A DNA stretch of 64,000 bases from Bog-473 sp963788585. GTDB taxonomy: Bacteria > Actinomycetota > Acidimicrobiia > Acidimicrobiales > RAAP-2. The notes beneath the pieces are model-generated. The model saw only the letters and a program-made list of their open reading frames with translations. It was not told where the DNA came from and did no database searches. The DNA lies in assembly GCA_963788585.1 (NCBI GenBank), contig CAWBHA010000003.1:2108001-2172000 (forward strand), given 5' to 3'. Below, in pieces: positions 34,575-41,750 of this stretch (positions are counted from its first letter, which is position 1; each line of letters opens with the position of its first letter). The translations under genes were made by a program, and so were the position numbers.

Positions 34575-36061
34575 GTTGCGCTCCCCGGATCGCTGCCCGG
34601 CACGAGTTGGGATTTGAGGACCTTGCCGCTCTCGTTCCTCGGGAGCGCGTCGGTCACGGTAATGCGGCGCGGCACCTTGTAGTCGGCCAAGCGCGAGCTG
34701 AGGAACGCGTGCAGCTCCTCGGCCGCAACGGGCCCGCGCAGCACTACCCACGCTGCCACGTCCTCGCCCAACACCGGGTGTGCCACCCCCGTGACCGCCG
34801 CTTCGGCCACCGCCGGGTGTTCGAACAACACCGCCTCCACCTCGCCCGGCACCACGTTGTGCCCGCCCCGGATGATGAGCTCCTTCGCGCGCCCGACGAT
34901 CCAGAGATGGCCGTCCTGGTCCAGATAGCCGAGGTCCCCGCTCAGCAGCCACCCGTCGACCCACGTGCCCGCCGTCGCGTCGGGGTCTCCGAGATACGCC
35001 CGAGGGTGCCGTGACCCACCGATGCTGATCTGGCCGACCTCGCCGGTTGCCACGACGGCACCGTCGAGGCCGACGATCCTGACCTCGACGCCGGGGAGCG
35101 GGAGCCCCACCGATCCCAGATGTCTGTTCCGGTCCCCGAGGGGCATTGCGGTCACGGCCCCGAACTCGGTCATCCCGTAGCCGCACAGGACGTCGCCGTT
35201 GAGGCGGGCACCGAAGCGGCGCAGGGTTGCCGACGCGATGGGGGCACTGCCGACGTTCACGACGGCGAGGCTGGAGAGATCAGCCGTCTCGAATTCGGGG
35301 ACGCCGACGATCAGCTCCACCATCGCGGGCACCAGGAACGCCGCGACCGGGCGTGCGCGCGCCACCTCCGCGATCCACCGCGCGGGGTCGAAGCGAGGGA
35401 GGAAGCATCCGGTGAGGCCACCGCGCATGGGTCCGCACACGAGCAGTGAGCCGCTGGTGGTGGCGAACGGCGAGCACGAGAGGAAGCCGAGCCCGAGCCA
35501 GGCCGACGGCACGCGATCGACCGTGGACAGGCCGCCGTGCCGCACCACGACGCCCTTGGGTTGGCCCGTCGTGCCGGACGTGTACATCACGTCGGCCACG
35601 TCGTCCGGGCCGAACGCCTGGGGCACATCGCTGTCGTCGGGTGAGAGCAGGTCGGCCCAGCGGATCCCCGCACCTCGTGCCGTGCCGATGACGGTGCCGA
35701 CCACCGAGCTGACGTCCTCGCCGGGATTGCTGCACAGGACAGCGGACGCCGAGGCGTGTTCGAGGATCCGGGCGTGCTCAGCGCCCCCGAGCCGCGTCAG
35801 GAGCGGGACCGCGACCGCGCCCGCCTTGTGGATGCCGAGGTAGGAGACGAGCCATTCGTGCGGCTCGTCGTTGCCGATGAGCAGGCCGACTCCCGCCCCC
35901 GGCTCGACCCCGTGCTCGTGCAGGCCCCGGGCCAGCTGATTGGAGCGCCGGTGCCACTGCGCCAGCGTCAGCTCGGAGCCGTCGGCCAGGTTCCGCCAGG
36001 CGACGCCGTCGGGGAATGCGGCGGCAACCTCCCTGAGCAGATCCGTCTGGAGCAGGGTCAT
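34571..36061 (-). CDS. Acyl-CoA ligase / AMP-dependent synthetase
   Basis: ATG 36061 gives 496 residues, a normal length for class I adenylate-forming enzymes. Visible motifs are A3 MYTSGTTGQPKG, A5 GYGMTEFG, A7 WLLSGDLGYLD, A8 GRAKELIIRGGHNV and the catalytic-lysine motif PRNESGKVLK near the C-terminus. It should activate a carboxylic acid with ATP and load it onto CoA in the cytoplasm. The upstream gene is a phosphotriesterase-like lactonase that could open a lactone to the free acid. The downstream crotonase could then act on the CoA thioester. Confidence 0.9.
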   Translation of the reverse strand: MTLLQTDLLREVAAAFPDGVAWRNLADGSELTLAQWHRRSNQLARGLHEHGVEPGAGVGLLIGNDEPHEWLVSYLGIHKAGAVAVPLLTRLGGAEHARILEHASASAVLCSNPGEDVSSVVGTVIGTARGAGIRWADLLSPDDSDVPQAFGPDDVADVMYTSGTTGQPKGVVVRHGGLSTVDRVPSAWLGLGFLSCSPFATTSGSLLVCGPMRGGLTGCFLPRFDPARWIAEVARARPVAAFLVPAMVELIVGVPEFETADLSSLAVVNVGSAPIASATLRRFGARLNGDVLCGYGMTEFGAVTAMPLGDRNRHLGSVGLPLPGVEVRIVGLDGAVVATGEVGQISIGGSRHPRAYLGDPDATAGTWVDGWLLSGDLGYLDQDGHLWIVGRAKELIIRGGHNVVPGEVEAVLFEHPAVAEAAVTGVAHPVLGEDVAAWVVLRGPVAAEELHAFLSSRLADYKVPRRITVTDALPRNESGKVLKSQLVPGSDPGSAT

Positions 36062-36080
36062 CCCAGCGCAGGGGACCGCA

Positions 36081-37052
36081 TCAGTAGGCAGGCCCCCCCT
36101 CCAAGATCCGGCGCGGGTTGTCGACCAGCATCCGCCTGACGTCGTCGTCGCTGATCCCGCGTGCGCGCATGGCAGGCAGCACCTCCTCGGAGATGTACGT
36201 CCACCGCCAGTGCTGCGATGCATCCATGATCGAGCGGGGGAACCAGTCCACGAAGCACATGGCGTCGTGGGAGAGCACAATGCGATCGGCGTAGCCGCGC
36301 GTACACAGCCGTGCCACCGCGTCGACGCGGTCCTCCAGCGTGATGCCGGGCAGGCCGAAGTGGTCGAACCCGAGGTACGAGCCGTTCTCGATCAGCTCCA
36401 GGTGGTAGGCGGTGTTGACGGTGCCGCCGCTGTGGCCGATGACGACGCGTGCGAGGTCGACGCCTTCTTCCCTGAAGATGCGCTGCTGTTCGAGGCCCCA
36501 CGGCTCGGGTGGGGTGGGGGTATGAGTCGTGATCGGGACGCCGGTGCTGCGGTGCGCCCGGGCGACGGCACGTAAGACGCGTTCCACGCCGGGGGTGATT
36601 CCCGGGCGGTCGGAGGCGCATTTCAAGATGCCCGCTCGCACCCCGGTCTCGCCGATCCCCTCCTCGATCTCCCGGACGAAGAGGTCGACCATGGGTTCGG
36701 GTCCGCCCAGGATGGTGCCGGGTCCACGGAAGTGGAAGTACATCGGGACTTCGTTGTACGTGTAGACCCCGGTCGCCGCGACGACGTTGATCTCGGGAAC
36801 CTCCGCCGCGATCGCCGCAACTCGCGGGATAGAGCGGCCCAGGCCGACGACGGTCAGGTCGACGAGCGTGTCGATCCCGTGCGCCTTCAACTCCCGCAGT
36901 TTGGAAACGGCACGCGCCTGTTGCGCAGCCTCGTCCCACTCGTCGGCCGTCTTCTCGATTTCGGGGCTCAGCACGAAGATGTGCTCGTGCATCAGGGTGC
37001 GACCGAGGCGACTGCCGTCGATCGAGCCGAGGACCGTGTTGACCTGGGACAT
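36081..37052 (-). CDS. Phosphotriesterase-family metal hydrolase (lactonase-like)
   Basis: ATG 37052 has GGGGAG six bases upstream. The 323-residue protein shows the binuclear metal centre of the PTE family: H22-E-H24 in LMHEHIF, the carboxylated Lys in GILKCASD (about residue 146), TTHTPTPP, VIGHSGG and the catalytic Asp in SHDAMCF. Members hydrolyse lactones, phosphotriesters or related esters. Here the operon context (acyl-CoA ligase, crotonase) favours a lactonase that feeds an acid into CoA-dependent breakdown. It is the first gene of the operon. Confidence 0.85.
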   Translation of the reverse strand: MSQVNTVLGSIDGSRLGRTLMHEHIFVLSPEIEKTADEWDEAAQQARAVSKLRELKAHGIDTLVDLTVVGLGRSIPRVAAIAAEVPEINVVAATGVYTYNEVPMYFHFRGPGTILGGPEPMVDLFVREIEEGIGETGVRAGILKCASDRPGITPGVERVLRAVARAHRSTGVPITTHTPTPPEPWGLEQQRIFREEGVDLARVVIGHSGGTVNTAYHLELIENGSYLGFDHFGLPGITLEDRVDAVARLCTRGYADRIVLSHDAMCFVDWFPRSIMDASQHWRWTYISEEVLPAMRARGISDDDVRRMLVDNPRRILEGGPAY

Positions 37053-37228
37053 CGTCTCCCCTCGCCGCTCAGCGCCGGACCCCGGCCCGAGCGATCGTAG
37101 CGGCGCCCGACGAGTATCGGCAGGGGCGTTGGAGCACAATGTCTCAGCAGGACCACAGCGGGTGCTGCGACTGAATCGATCCCACCATGGTCGGATAGGG
37201 GCGTCCCGACAGGAGAGGTGCCCATCCC

Positions 37229-37599
37229 GTGACCGCGACCGGCCAGCAGGCCAACACCCCCGAGAACAGGGAGAAGGCCAACGCGCGTGTGCGCGCCTTG
37301 ACCAGGGCGGCCATCATCGCGGCGAGCGGCGCGACCGTGTTCGTCGGCGTCGTGGTCGCGCGCGACCACCCTGGCGCGGCAACCTCGCGCGCCAATCGCT
37401 CGTCGGGCACCTCGACGGCCGGGACGACCACCAGCGGTTCCTCCTCCTCTGGGTCATCTGGCGACAGCGGCTCGGTGGGGAACGGTTTTTCGCGGCCGGC
37501 AACACCGGCAACACCGGCAACACCGGCAACACCGGCAGTTCCACGGCGCCGACGGCCAGCTCCTCGAGGCCCAGTGTGACCTCCGGTGGTACCTCGTGA
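37229..37599 (+). CDS. Small Ser/Thr/Asn-Gly-rich membrane protein, apparent frameshift in a T5 run (37486-37490)
   Basis: GTG 37229 follows AGGAGAGG. The first part encodes a charged N-terminus, one membrane helix (RAAIIAASGATVFVGVVVA) and a Ser/Thr/Gly-rich outer stretch. After TTTTT at 37486-37490 this frame turns into Pro/Arg-rich sequence and stops at 37579. One more T would instead give FFAAG, four NTG repeats and the tail SSSRPSVTSGGTS. That frame ends at 37599, overlapping the next start as GTGA. Composition and coupling favour that reading. Small membrane proteins with a VTSGG-type end occur before apbE in actinobacteria, to my recollection. A one-base loss in a homopolymer may be a sequencing error, slippage or decay. 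Confidence 0.55.
37501..37536 (+). repeat. Tandem repeat, 4 x 9 bp (AACACCGGC)
   Basis: Four perfect copies of AACACCGGC are followed by a diverged AGTTCC. In the corrected frame they encode Asn-Thr-Gly four times in the extracytoplasmic tail. Repeats of this sort change length readily. Confidence 0.95.
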
Positions 37600-38546
37600 T
37601 CGCCGCCATCGCGGCGTCCGGCCCGGTGCTGACCACCCGCTCGTTTCGTGCCATCGGCACCACCGCGACGGTCGTGGTCCAGGACGGCACCGCCGCGGCC
37701 GAGGCCGAGCGGCTCCTTGCCGACGAGCTCGACGCCGTCGACCGCGCCTGCAGCCGCTTCCGCCCCGACTCGGAACTGGAACGCCTGCACGCCGCGGCCG
37801 GGCGCAGCGTCGAAGTGAGCCCGCTGCTCTTCGCTGCGCTCGCGGTCGCGCTCGACGCCGCCCGGCGGACCCGCGGTGCGGTGGATCCGACCGTCGGCAA
37901 CGCGATCGCGGCCCTCGGCTACGACGCCGACCTCGACGTGGTGCGCGCCCGACCGCCGGCACCCCCGCGCGCTCTCGGCCCCGTGGCCGGGTACGAGCAT
38001 GTCCAGCTCGATCCGTCGGAGCGTACCGTCCGCATCCCGCGCGGTGTCCGCCTCGATCTCGGGTCGACCGCGAAGGCGCTGGCATCGGACCGTGCGGCGG
38101 CCCGCATCGCTGCGGCCGTCGGCGGCGGCGTCCTCGTGAGTCTGGGTGGCGACGTCGCCGTCGCGGGCGCGCCGCCCGCACACGGGTGGGCGGTGGGGAT
38201 CGCCCGCGAGTCGTCCACGCCGGCCGAGCGGGTCGACCAGGTGGTGGCGATCACCCAAGGCGGCCTCGCCAGCTCGGCCACGGCGGTGAGGGCCTGGCGT
38301 AACGGATCGCGAACCGTGCACCACATCGTCGACCCGCGGACGGGGGACAGCGCGGAGCCCTACTGGGTCTTGGTCTCCGCCACGGGCCCGGACTGTGTCA
38401 CCGCCAACATCGCGACGACCGCCGCCATCGTCTGGGGCTCTCGCGCCCTCGACGAGCTCGCACGAAGGGCGCAGCCGGCACGCCTCGTCCGCTGCGACGG
38501 CGAGGTCTTCTCGGTCAACGGCTGGCCCGAGGAGGCGGCAGCGTGA
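37596..38546 (+). CDS. apbE: FAD:protein FMN transferase (ApbE family)
   Basis: The GTG at 37596 overlaps the preceding stop (GTGA). The 316 residues have the ApbE layout: SFRAIGTTATVVV at the N-terminus, DRACSRFRPDSEL, TRGAVDPTVGNAI, the flavin-binding LDLGSTAKALASDRAA, VSLGGDVAVAG, and the C-terminal GGLASSATAVRAW, HHIVDPRTG and a metal-site TANIATTAAIVWG. ApbE covalently attaches FMN to Ser/Thr of a partner protein. No protein with a classic FMN_bind domain lies in this operon, so the target is elsewhere or is the heme/SLBB partners. The ferric-reductase-like gene follows with a GTGA overlap. Confidence 0.9.
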   Translation: MIAAIAASGPVLTTRSFRAIGTTATVVVQDGTAAAEAERLLADELDAVDRACSRFRPDSELERLHAAAGRSVEVSPLLFAALAVALDAARRTRGAVDPTVGNAIAALGYDADLDVVRARPPAPPRALGPVAGYEHVQLDPSERTVRIPRGVRLDLGSTAKALASDRAAARIAAAVGGGVLVSLGGDVAVAGAPPAHGWAVGIARESSTPAERVDQVVAITQGGLASSATAVRAWRNGSRTVHHIVDPRTGDSAEPYWVLVSATGPDCVTANIATTAAIVWGSRALDELARRAQPARLVRCDGEVFSVNGWPEEAAA

Positions 38547-39166
38547 ACTCGACGGCCCTCTGGTACGCGACGCGGGCCAGCGGGATCACGGCCTTGGTGC
38601 TCCTGACGCTCACGATGGTCCTGGGGCTCGTCACGACGACGCGCGCCCGCGCCCGCAACTGGCCCGGCTTCGCCCAGCAGGAGCTCCACCGCCGCGTCGC
38701 AATGATCGCCGTGGTGTTCCTGGGTATCCACGTGCTGACCAGCGTGCTCGACACCTACGTCGATATCCCCTGGGCCGCGATCGTCCTCCCGTTCACCTCG
38801 AGCTACGGACGGTTCTGGATCGGCGTCGGCGCCATCTCGCTTGACCTGATGCTCGCGGTGTTCCTCACCAGCCTTCTGCGGGCCCGCATGCGTCCGGCCA
38901 CGTGGCGCGCCGTCCACTGGCTCGCCTACCTGTCCTGGCCGATCGCCCTCGCCCACACCTTCGGGATGGGAACCGACTCGCGCGAGGGGTGGGTGATCGT
39001 ATTGGGGGTCCTGTGCGTCCTCTCCGTCGGCCTGGCGCTCGCCTGGCGGCTCCGGGCGTTGTCGCGGCAGGCCGCCGAGCGCAGCGCGCACGCGTCCGTG
39101 CCGGGCATCCCCCCGACGCACCTGGCGCTACGGGGACGCGTCCGGGAGGGTGCGCCCCGTGCCTAG
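38543..39166 (+). CDS. Ferric-reductase-like transmembrane heme protein
   Basis: The GTG at 38543 overlaps the stop of apbE. The 207-residue protein has six predicted membrane helices. Histidines suited to heme b binding lie in QELHRRVAM and FLGIHVLTS and again in AVHWLAYLSWPIALAHTFGMG. This matches the ferric reductase-like transmembrane domain (FRD/YedZ group). It would carry electrons through the membrane, between the SLBB/ferredoxin partners inside and a flavinylated or external acceptor outside. The stop lies within the next gene, showing coupled translation. Confidence 0.85.
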   Translation: MNSTALWYATRASGITALVLLTLTMVLGLVTTTRARARNWPGFAQQELHRRVAMIAVVFLGIHVLTSVLDTYVDIPWAAIVLPFTSSYGRFWIGVGAISLDLMLAVFLTSLLRARMRPATWRAVHWLAYLSWPIALAHTFGMGTDSREGWVIVLGVLCVLSVGLALAWRLRALSRQAAERSAHASVPGIPPTHLALRGRVREGAPRA

Positions 39167-40451
39167 CACGAGTGAGGCCGCCGTCCCGACGATCAGCCGC
39201 TACCGGTTGCTCGGCCATCCGACCGACCTGGCCGGCCACGTGGCCGCGTTGGGCGCGCTCCCAATGCCCGGCTCGGACGCATCGGGATGGCGCGAGGCGT
39301 TCGTCTCCGTGTTGGAGGCCTCCGGGCTCGCCGGCCGCGGCGGGGCGGGGTTCCCGGCCGCGATCAAACTGGCCGTGGCACACGGGGCGGGCCGGGGCGG
39401 CACGGTTCTCGTCAACGCGATGGAGGGGGAGCCGGCCAGCGACAAGGACAAGCTCCTGCTCATCCGCTCTCCGCACCTCGTCCTCGACGGCGCACAGCTG
39501 ATGGCCGCGGCGTGCGCCGCCTCTCGCATCGTCGTCTGCGTGCCCGAAGGCCGGGACCAGGTCGCGTCGGCCGTCACGCGGGGCATGGCCGAACGGGTGG
39601 CCGCGGGGACCGCACCGGTCGTGGAGAGTCTCGTGCGGCCACCCCACCGCTACGTCGCCGGTGAGGAGTCGGCGCTCGTCCACTGGCTCGGGTCGGGGCG
39701 GTCACTCCCGTCGTTCCGCCCCGACAAGGGCACCCCCCTGCGCATCGGGCGTTCCGGCGCGCTGGTGCACAACGCCGAGACGCTGGCGCACGTGGCCATG
39801 ATCGCCCGCACCGGGCCCGACGTCTTCCGGGCCCACGGGCTCGTCGAGGACCCAGGCACCTCACTCATCACAATCTCGGGTGCGGTCGAGCACCCGGGCG
39901 TCGTCGAGACGGACCGGGGCACGCCGCTGATGGACATCGCGTCGCGCGCCGCGCCGCAGGGCCGGCCCCGCGCACTGCTCGTCGGCGGCTACGGCGGGGC
40001 GTGGGTGGGTCCAGACCGCTTCGCCACCCCGTACGCCTCCCTGTCGCTGCGCGCCATCGGTGCCACCGCCGGCGTGGGCATCGTCGTCGTCCTCGGGCCG
40101 GAATCCTGCGGGCTGATGGAGTCGGCCCGCGTGGCGCACTATCTGGCGGGCCAGAGCGCCGGCCAGTGCGGACCCTGCGTCTACGGCCTGCCGGCGATCG
40201 CCGACGACCTGACCCGGCTGGCCCGGGGCCAGGCCGATCCCGGTCTTCTGGCCCGCCTCCGGCGGCGGCTCGTCCAGGTGGACGGTCGCGGGGCGTGCCG
40301 CCACCCCGACGGGGCGGCGAACCTGGTGCGGAGCGCGCTCACCGTGTTCGCCGAGGACGTGCGCGTGCACGCTGGCGGAGCGGTGTGCGAGCACTGGGAC
40401 CGCCCCTCACAGCTGCGCTTCCCCCACGTGGCGGGGTCGCCGGGACGGTGA
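39159..40451 (+). CDS. NuoF-like NADH dehydrogenase / SLBB-domain protein
   Basis: GTG 39159 (or 39150) overlaps the end of the upstream gene. The 430-residue product resembles complex I 51-kDa subunit (NuoF). It has the glycine-rich GLAGRGGAGFPAAIK, the NAMEGEPASDKDK nucleotide/FMN region, RYVAGEESALV, the SLBB part SLITISGAVEHPGVV, and the 4Fe-4S motif SAGQCGPCVYGLPA followed by a later CRHPDG. It would oxidise NAD(P)H or a ferredoxin-like donor with FMN and one Fe-S cluster. Together with the heme membrane protein and ferredoxin it suggests a small dedicated electron-transfer chain. Confidence 0.85.
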   Translation: MPSTSEAAVPTISRYRLLGHPTDLAGHVAALGALPMPGSDASGWREAFVSVLEASGLAGRGGAGFPAAIKLAVAHGAGRGGTVLVNAMEGEPASDKDKLLLIRSPHLVLDGAQLMAAACAASRIVVCVPEGRDQVASAVTRGMAERVAAGTAPVVESLVRPPHRYVAGEESALVHWLGSGRSLPSFRPDKGTPLRIGRSGALVHNAETLAHVAMIARTGPDVFRAHGLVEDPGTSLITISGAVEHPGVVETDRGTPLMDIASRAAPQGRPRALLVGGYGGAWVGPDRFATPYASLSLRAIGATAGVGIVVVLGPESCGLMESARVAHYLAGQSAGQCGPCVYGLPAIADDLTRLARGQADPGLLARLRRRLVQVDGRGACRHPDGAANLVRSALTVFAEDVRVHAGGAVCEHWDRPSQLRFPHVAGSPGR

Positions 40452-40657
40452 TCCGCATCCTGATCGACCCGGTCGCCTGCGACGCCTACGGATACTGCGC
40501 CGAGCTGCTGCCCGAGGCCATCTCGCTCGACGAGTGGGGCTATCCCGTGGTGGACGGGAAGCCGCTTCCCGAACCGCTGGTCGACGCCGCCAAACGCGCC
40601 GCCCGCGACTGCCCGCGCCGCGCCATCACCCTGCGGGAGCGCAAGAGCGGTCACTGA
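40448..40657 (+). CDS. Three-cysteine ferredoxin
   Basis: GTG 40448 overlaps the previous stop (GTGA) and gives only 69 residues. The pattern CDAYGYCAELLPEAISLDEWG followed by DCPRRAI (key residues C11, C17 and one C near residue 59) is that of [3Fe-4S] ferredoxins serving P450s and related oxidoreductases. As the last gene of the apbE/heme/NuoF operon it is the likely electron carrier. A P450 gene lies 1.1 kb downstream on the other strand and could be a client, though this is only proximity. Confidence 0.9.
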   Translation: MIRILIDPVACDAYGYCAELLPEAISLDEWGYPVVDGKPLPEPLVDAAKRAARDCPRRAITLRERKSGH

Positions 40658-40720
40658 GCCGCCCGCCCTGAAAACGCCCGCATCCTTTCCCACGACGGGA
40701 GTCGCCGCTTGCTCAGGATC

Positions 40721-40744
40721 TGTAATCATGTAATATAGTAATAT
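40721..40744 (+). promoter_or_regulatory. Three tandem 8-bp repeats covering -10 and start codon (putative operator)
   Basis: The sequence divides into TGTAATCA, TGTAATAT and AGTAATAT, three direct 8-base units that run up to and into ATG 40743. TAATAT at 40731-40736 also serves as a -10 that would place the transcription start on the ATG, with TTGCTC (40709-40714) as a possible -35. The AT-rich block stands out in GC-rich DNA. Tandem direct repeats of this period are typical operators of ribbon-helix-helix repressors. Confidence 0.6.
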
Positions 40745-41330
40745 GAGCGAAGACCGAGATGTCCGAAGGGGACGGCGCCGGGCCGCCGCCCCGCCACCGT
40801 CGGGGCCCGAACAGGAACGGCTGATCGGCGCGTGGTTCGCCGGACGGGTGCCCGACACCTGGTTCGAAGACGGCCCGACGATCGCGATCGACGGCGACGA
40901 GATCCAGGTTGTCGGCGCCCTCGCCCCGCCGCAACTGGCCGATGGGGCCGGCGCCGACGAGGTACGAGTGGCCGAGCAGGCCCGGATCAGCGGGTTCCGC
41001 GAGGAGAGCCGGGGTGCCCGCATGCGCATCGCCGACGAGGCCCAGCCGGCCTTCCGGCGCAGCGTGTCGTGGGGCGCCGTGTGCGGCGACTCGAAGGTCC
41101 TCTTCACCACGGCCGGCGTTCCGGTCATGACGCGCCTTCGGATGGACGATCGTCGGGTGCTCGACACGCTGATCGACGCCGGCGTGGCGCGGAGCCGGAG
41201 CGAGGCGTTGGCCTGGTGCGTGCGCTTGGTGGGCGAGCACGAGTCCGAATGGATCCGGGAGCTTCGTGATGCCATGGCTGCGGTCACCGAGGTTCGCAAC
41301 CGAGGGCCGAGGAGCAGCGAAGAAACCTGA
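40743..41330 (+). CDS. Unknown protein with a putative ribbon-helix-helix-like C-terminus
   Basis: The 195-residue product is not assigned to a family. Its N-terminus is Arg/Pro-rich. The middle (about 25-110) contains WFAGRVPDTWFEDGPTIAIDGDEIQVVGAL, of which GDEIQVVG looks like a short beta strand pair, and a charged helix EESRGARMRIADEAQ. The C-terminal segment MTRLRMDDRRVLDTLIDAGVARSRSEAL (key: LRMDxRxxxxLDxLxxxGxxxSRSEAL) resembles ribbon-helix-helix regulators. ATG 40743 lies directly on three tandem 8-bp repeats and no ribosome binding site is present. It is probably a self-regulated DNA-binding protein. Confidence 0.6.
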   Translation: MSEDRDVRRGRRRAAAPPPSGPEQERLIGAWFAGRVPDTWFEDGPTIAIDGDEIQVVGALAPPQLADGAGADEVRVAEQARISGFREESRGARMRIADEAQPAFRRSVSWGAVCGDSKVLFTTAGVPVMTRLRMDDRRVLDTLIDAGVARSRSEALAWCVRLVGEHESEWIRELRDAMAAVTEVRNRGPRSSEET

Positions 41331-41357
41331 CACCCGGGATCCGCGCGACCATGCGGC

Positions 41358-41726
41358 ATGGACCACGGCCACTTTCATCAGATCCAGGACGATCTCCGTC
41401 CGTCGTACCGCGCGCTCCGCGAGGCCATCCCCGACGTCATGGCCGGTTATGCGGCGCTCAGCAACGCTGCCATGGGCGAGGGTGCCCTGCCGGCCAAGAT
41501 GAAGGAGCTGATCGCCCTCTCCATCTCCATCACCCGTGAGTGCGACGGGTGCGTCGTGGCCCACGCACGCGGTTGCGTCCGTTCCGGCGTCAGCCTCGAG
41601 GAGCTGACCGAGATGATCGGCGTGGCCATCAACATGAACGGCGGTCCGGCCACCGTCTGGGGTCCTCGTGCCCTGGCCGCGTACCAGGAGTTCTCCGGTG
41701 CGGCGCCGCAGGCGGGCGGCGCCTGA
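41358..41726 (+). CDS. AhpD-like / carboxymuconolactone decarboxylase family protein
   Basis: This 122-residue protein has the complete AhpD-type active site: an upstream glutamate in KMKELIAL and C62-D-G-C65-V-V-A-H69. ARGCVRSG and the EELTEMIGVAINMNGG helix follow. Members act as peroxidase-linked thiol reductases or decarboxylases. It lies 27 bases downstream of the putative ribbon-helix-helix regulator on the same strand and is probably co-transcribed with it. It converges on the P450 gene. Confidence 0.85.
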   Translation: MDHGHFHQIQDDLRPSYRALREAIPDVMAGYAALSNAAMGEGALPAKMKELIALSISITRECDGCVVAHARGCVRSGVSLEELTEMIGVAINMNGGPATVWGPRALAAYQEFSGAAPQAGGA

Positions 41727-41750
41727 GACGCGCCGGCGGCGCGCACCCGC

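Noticed and set aside
37501..37536. CRISPR-like repeat
   Set aside because: The 9-base units are contiguous, without spacers, and lie inside a coding region; this is a coding microsatellite.
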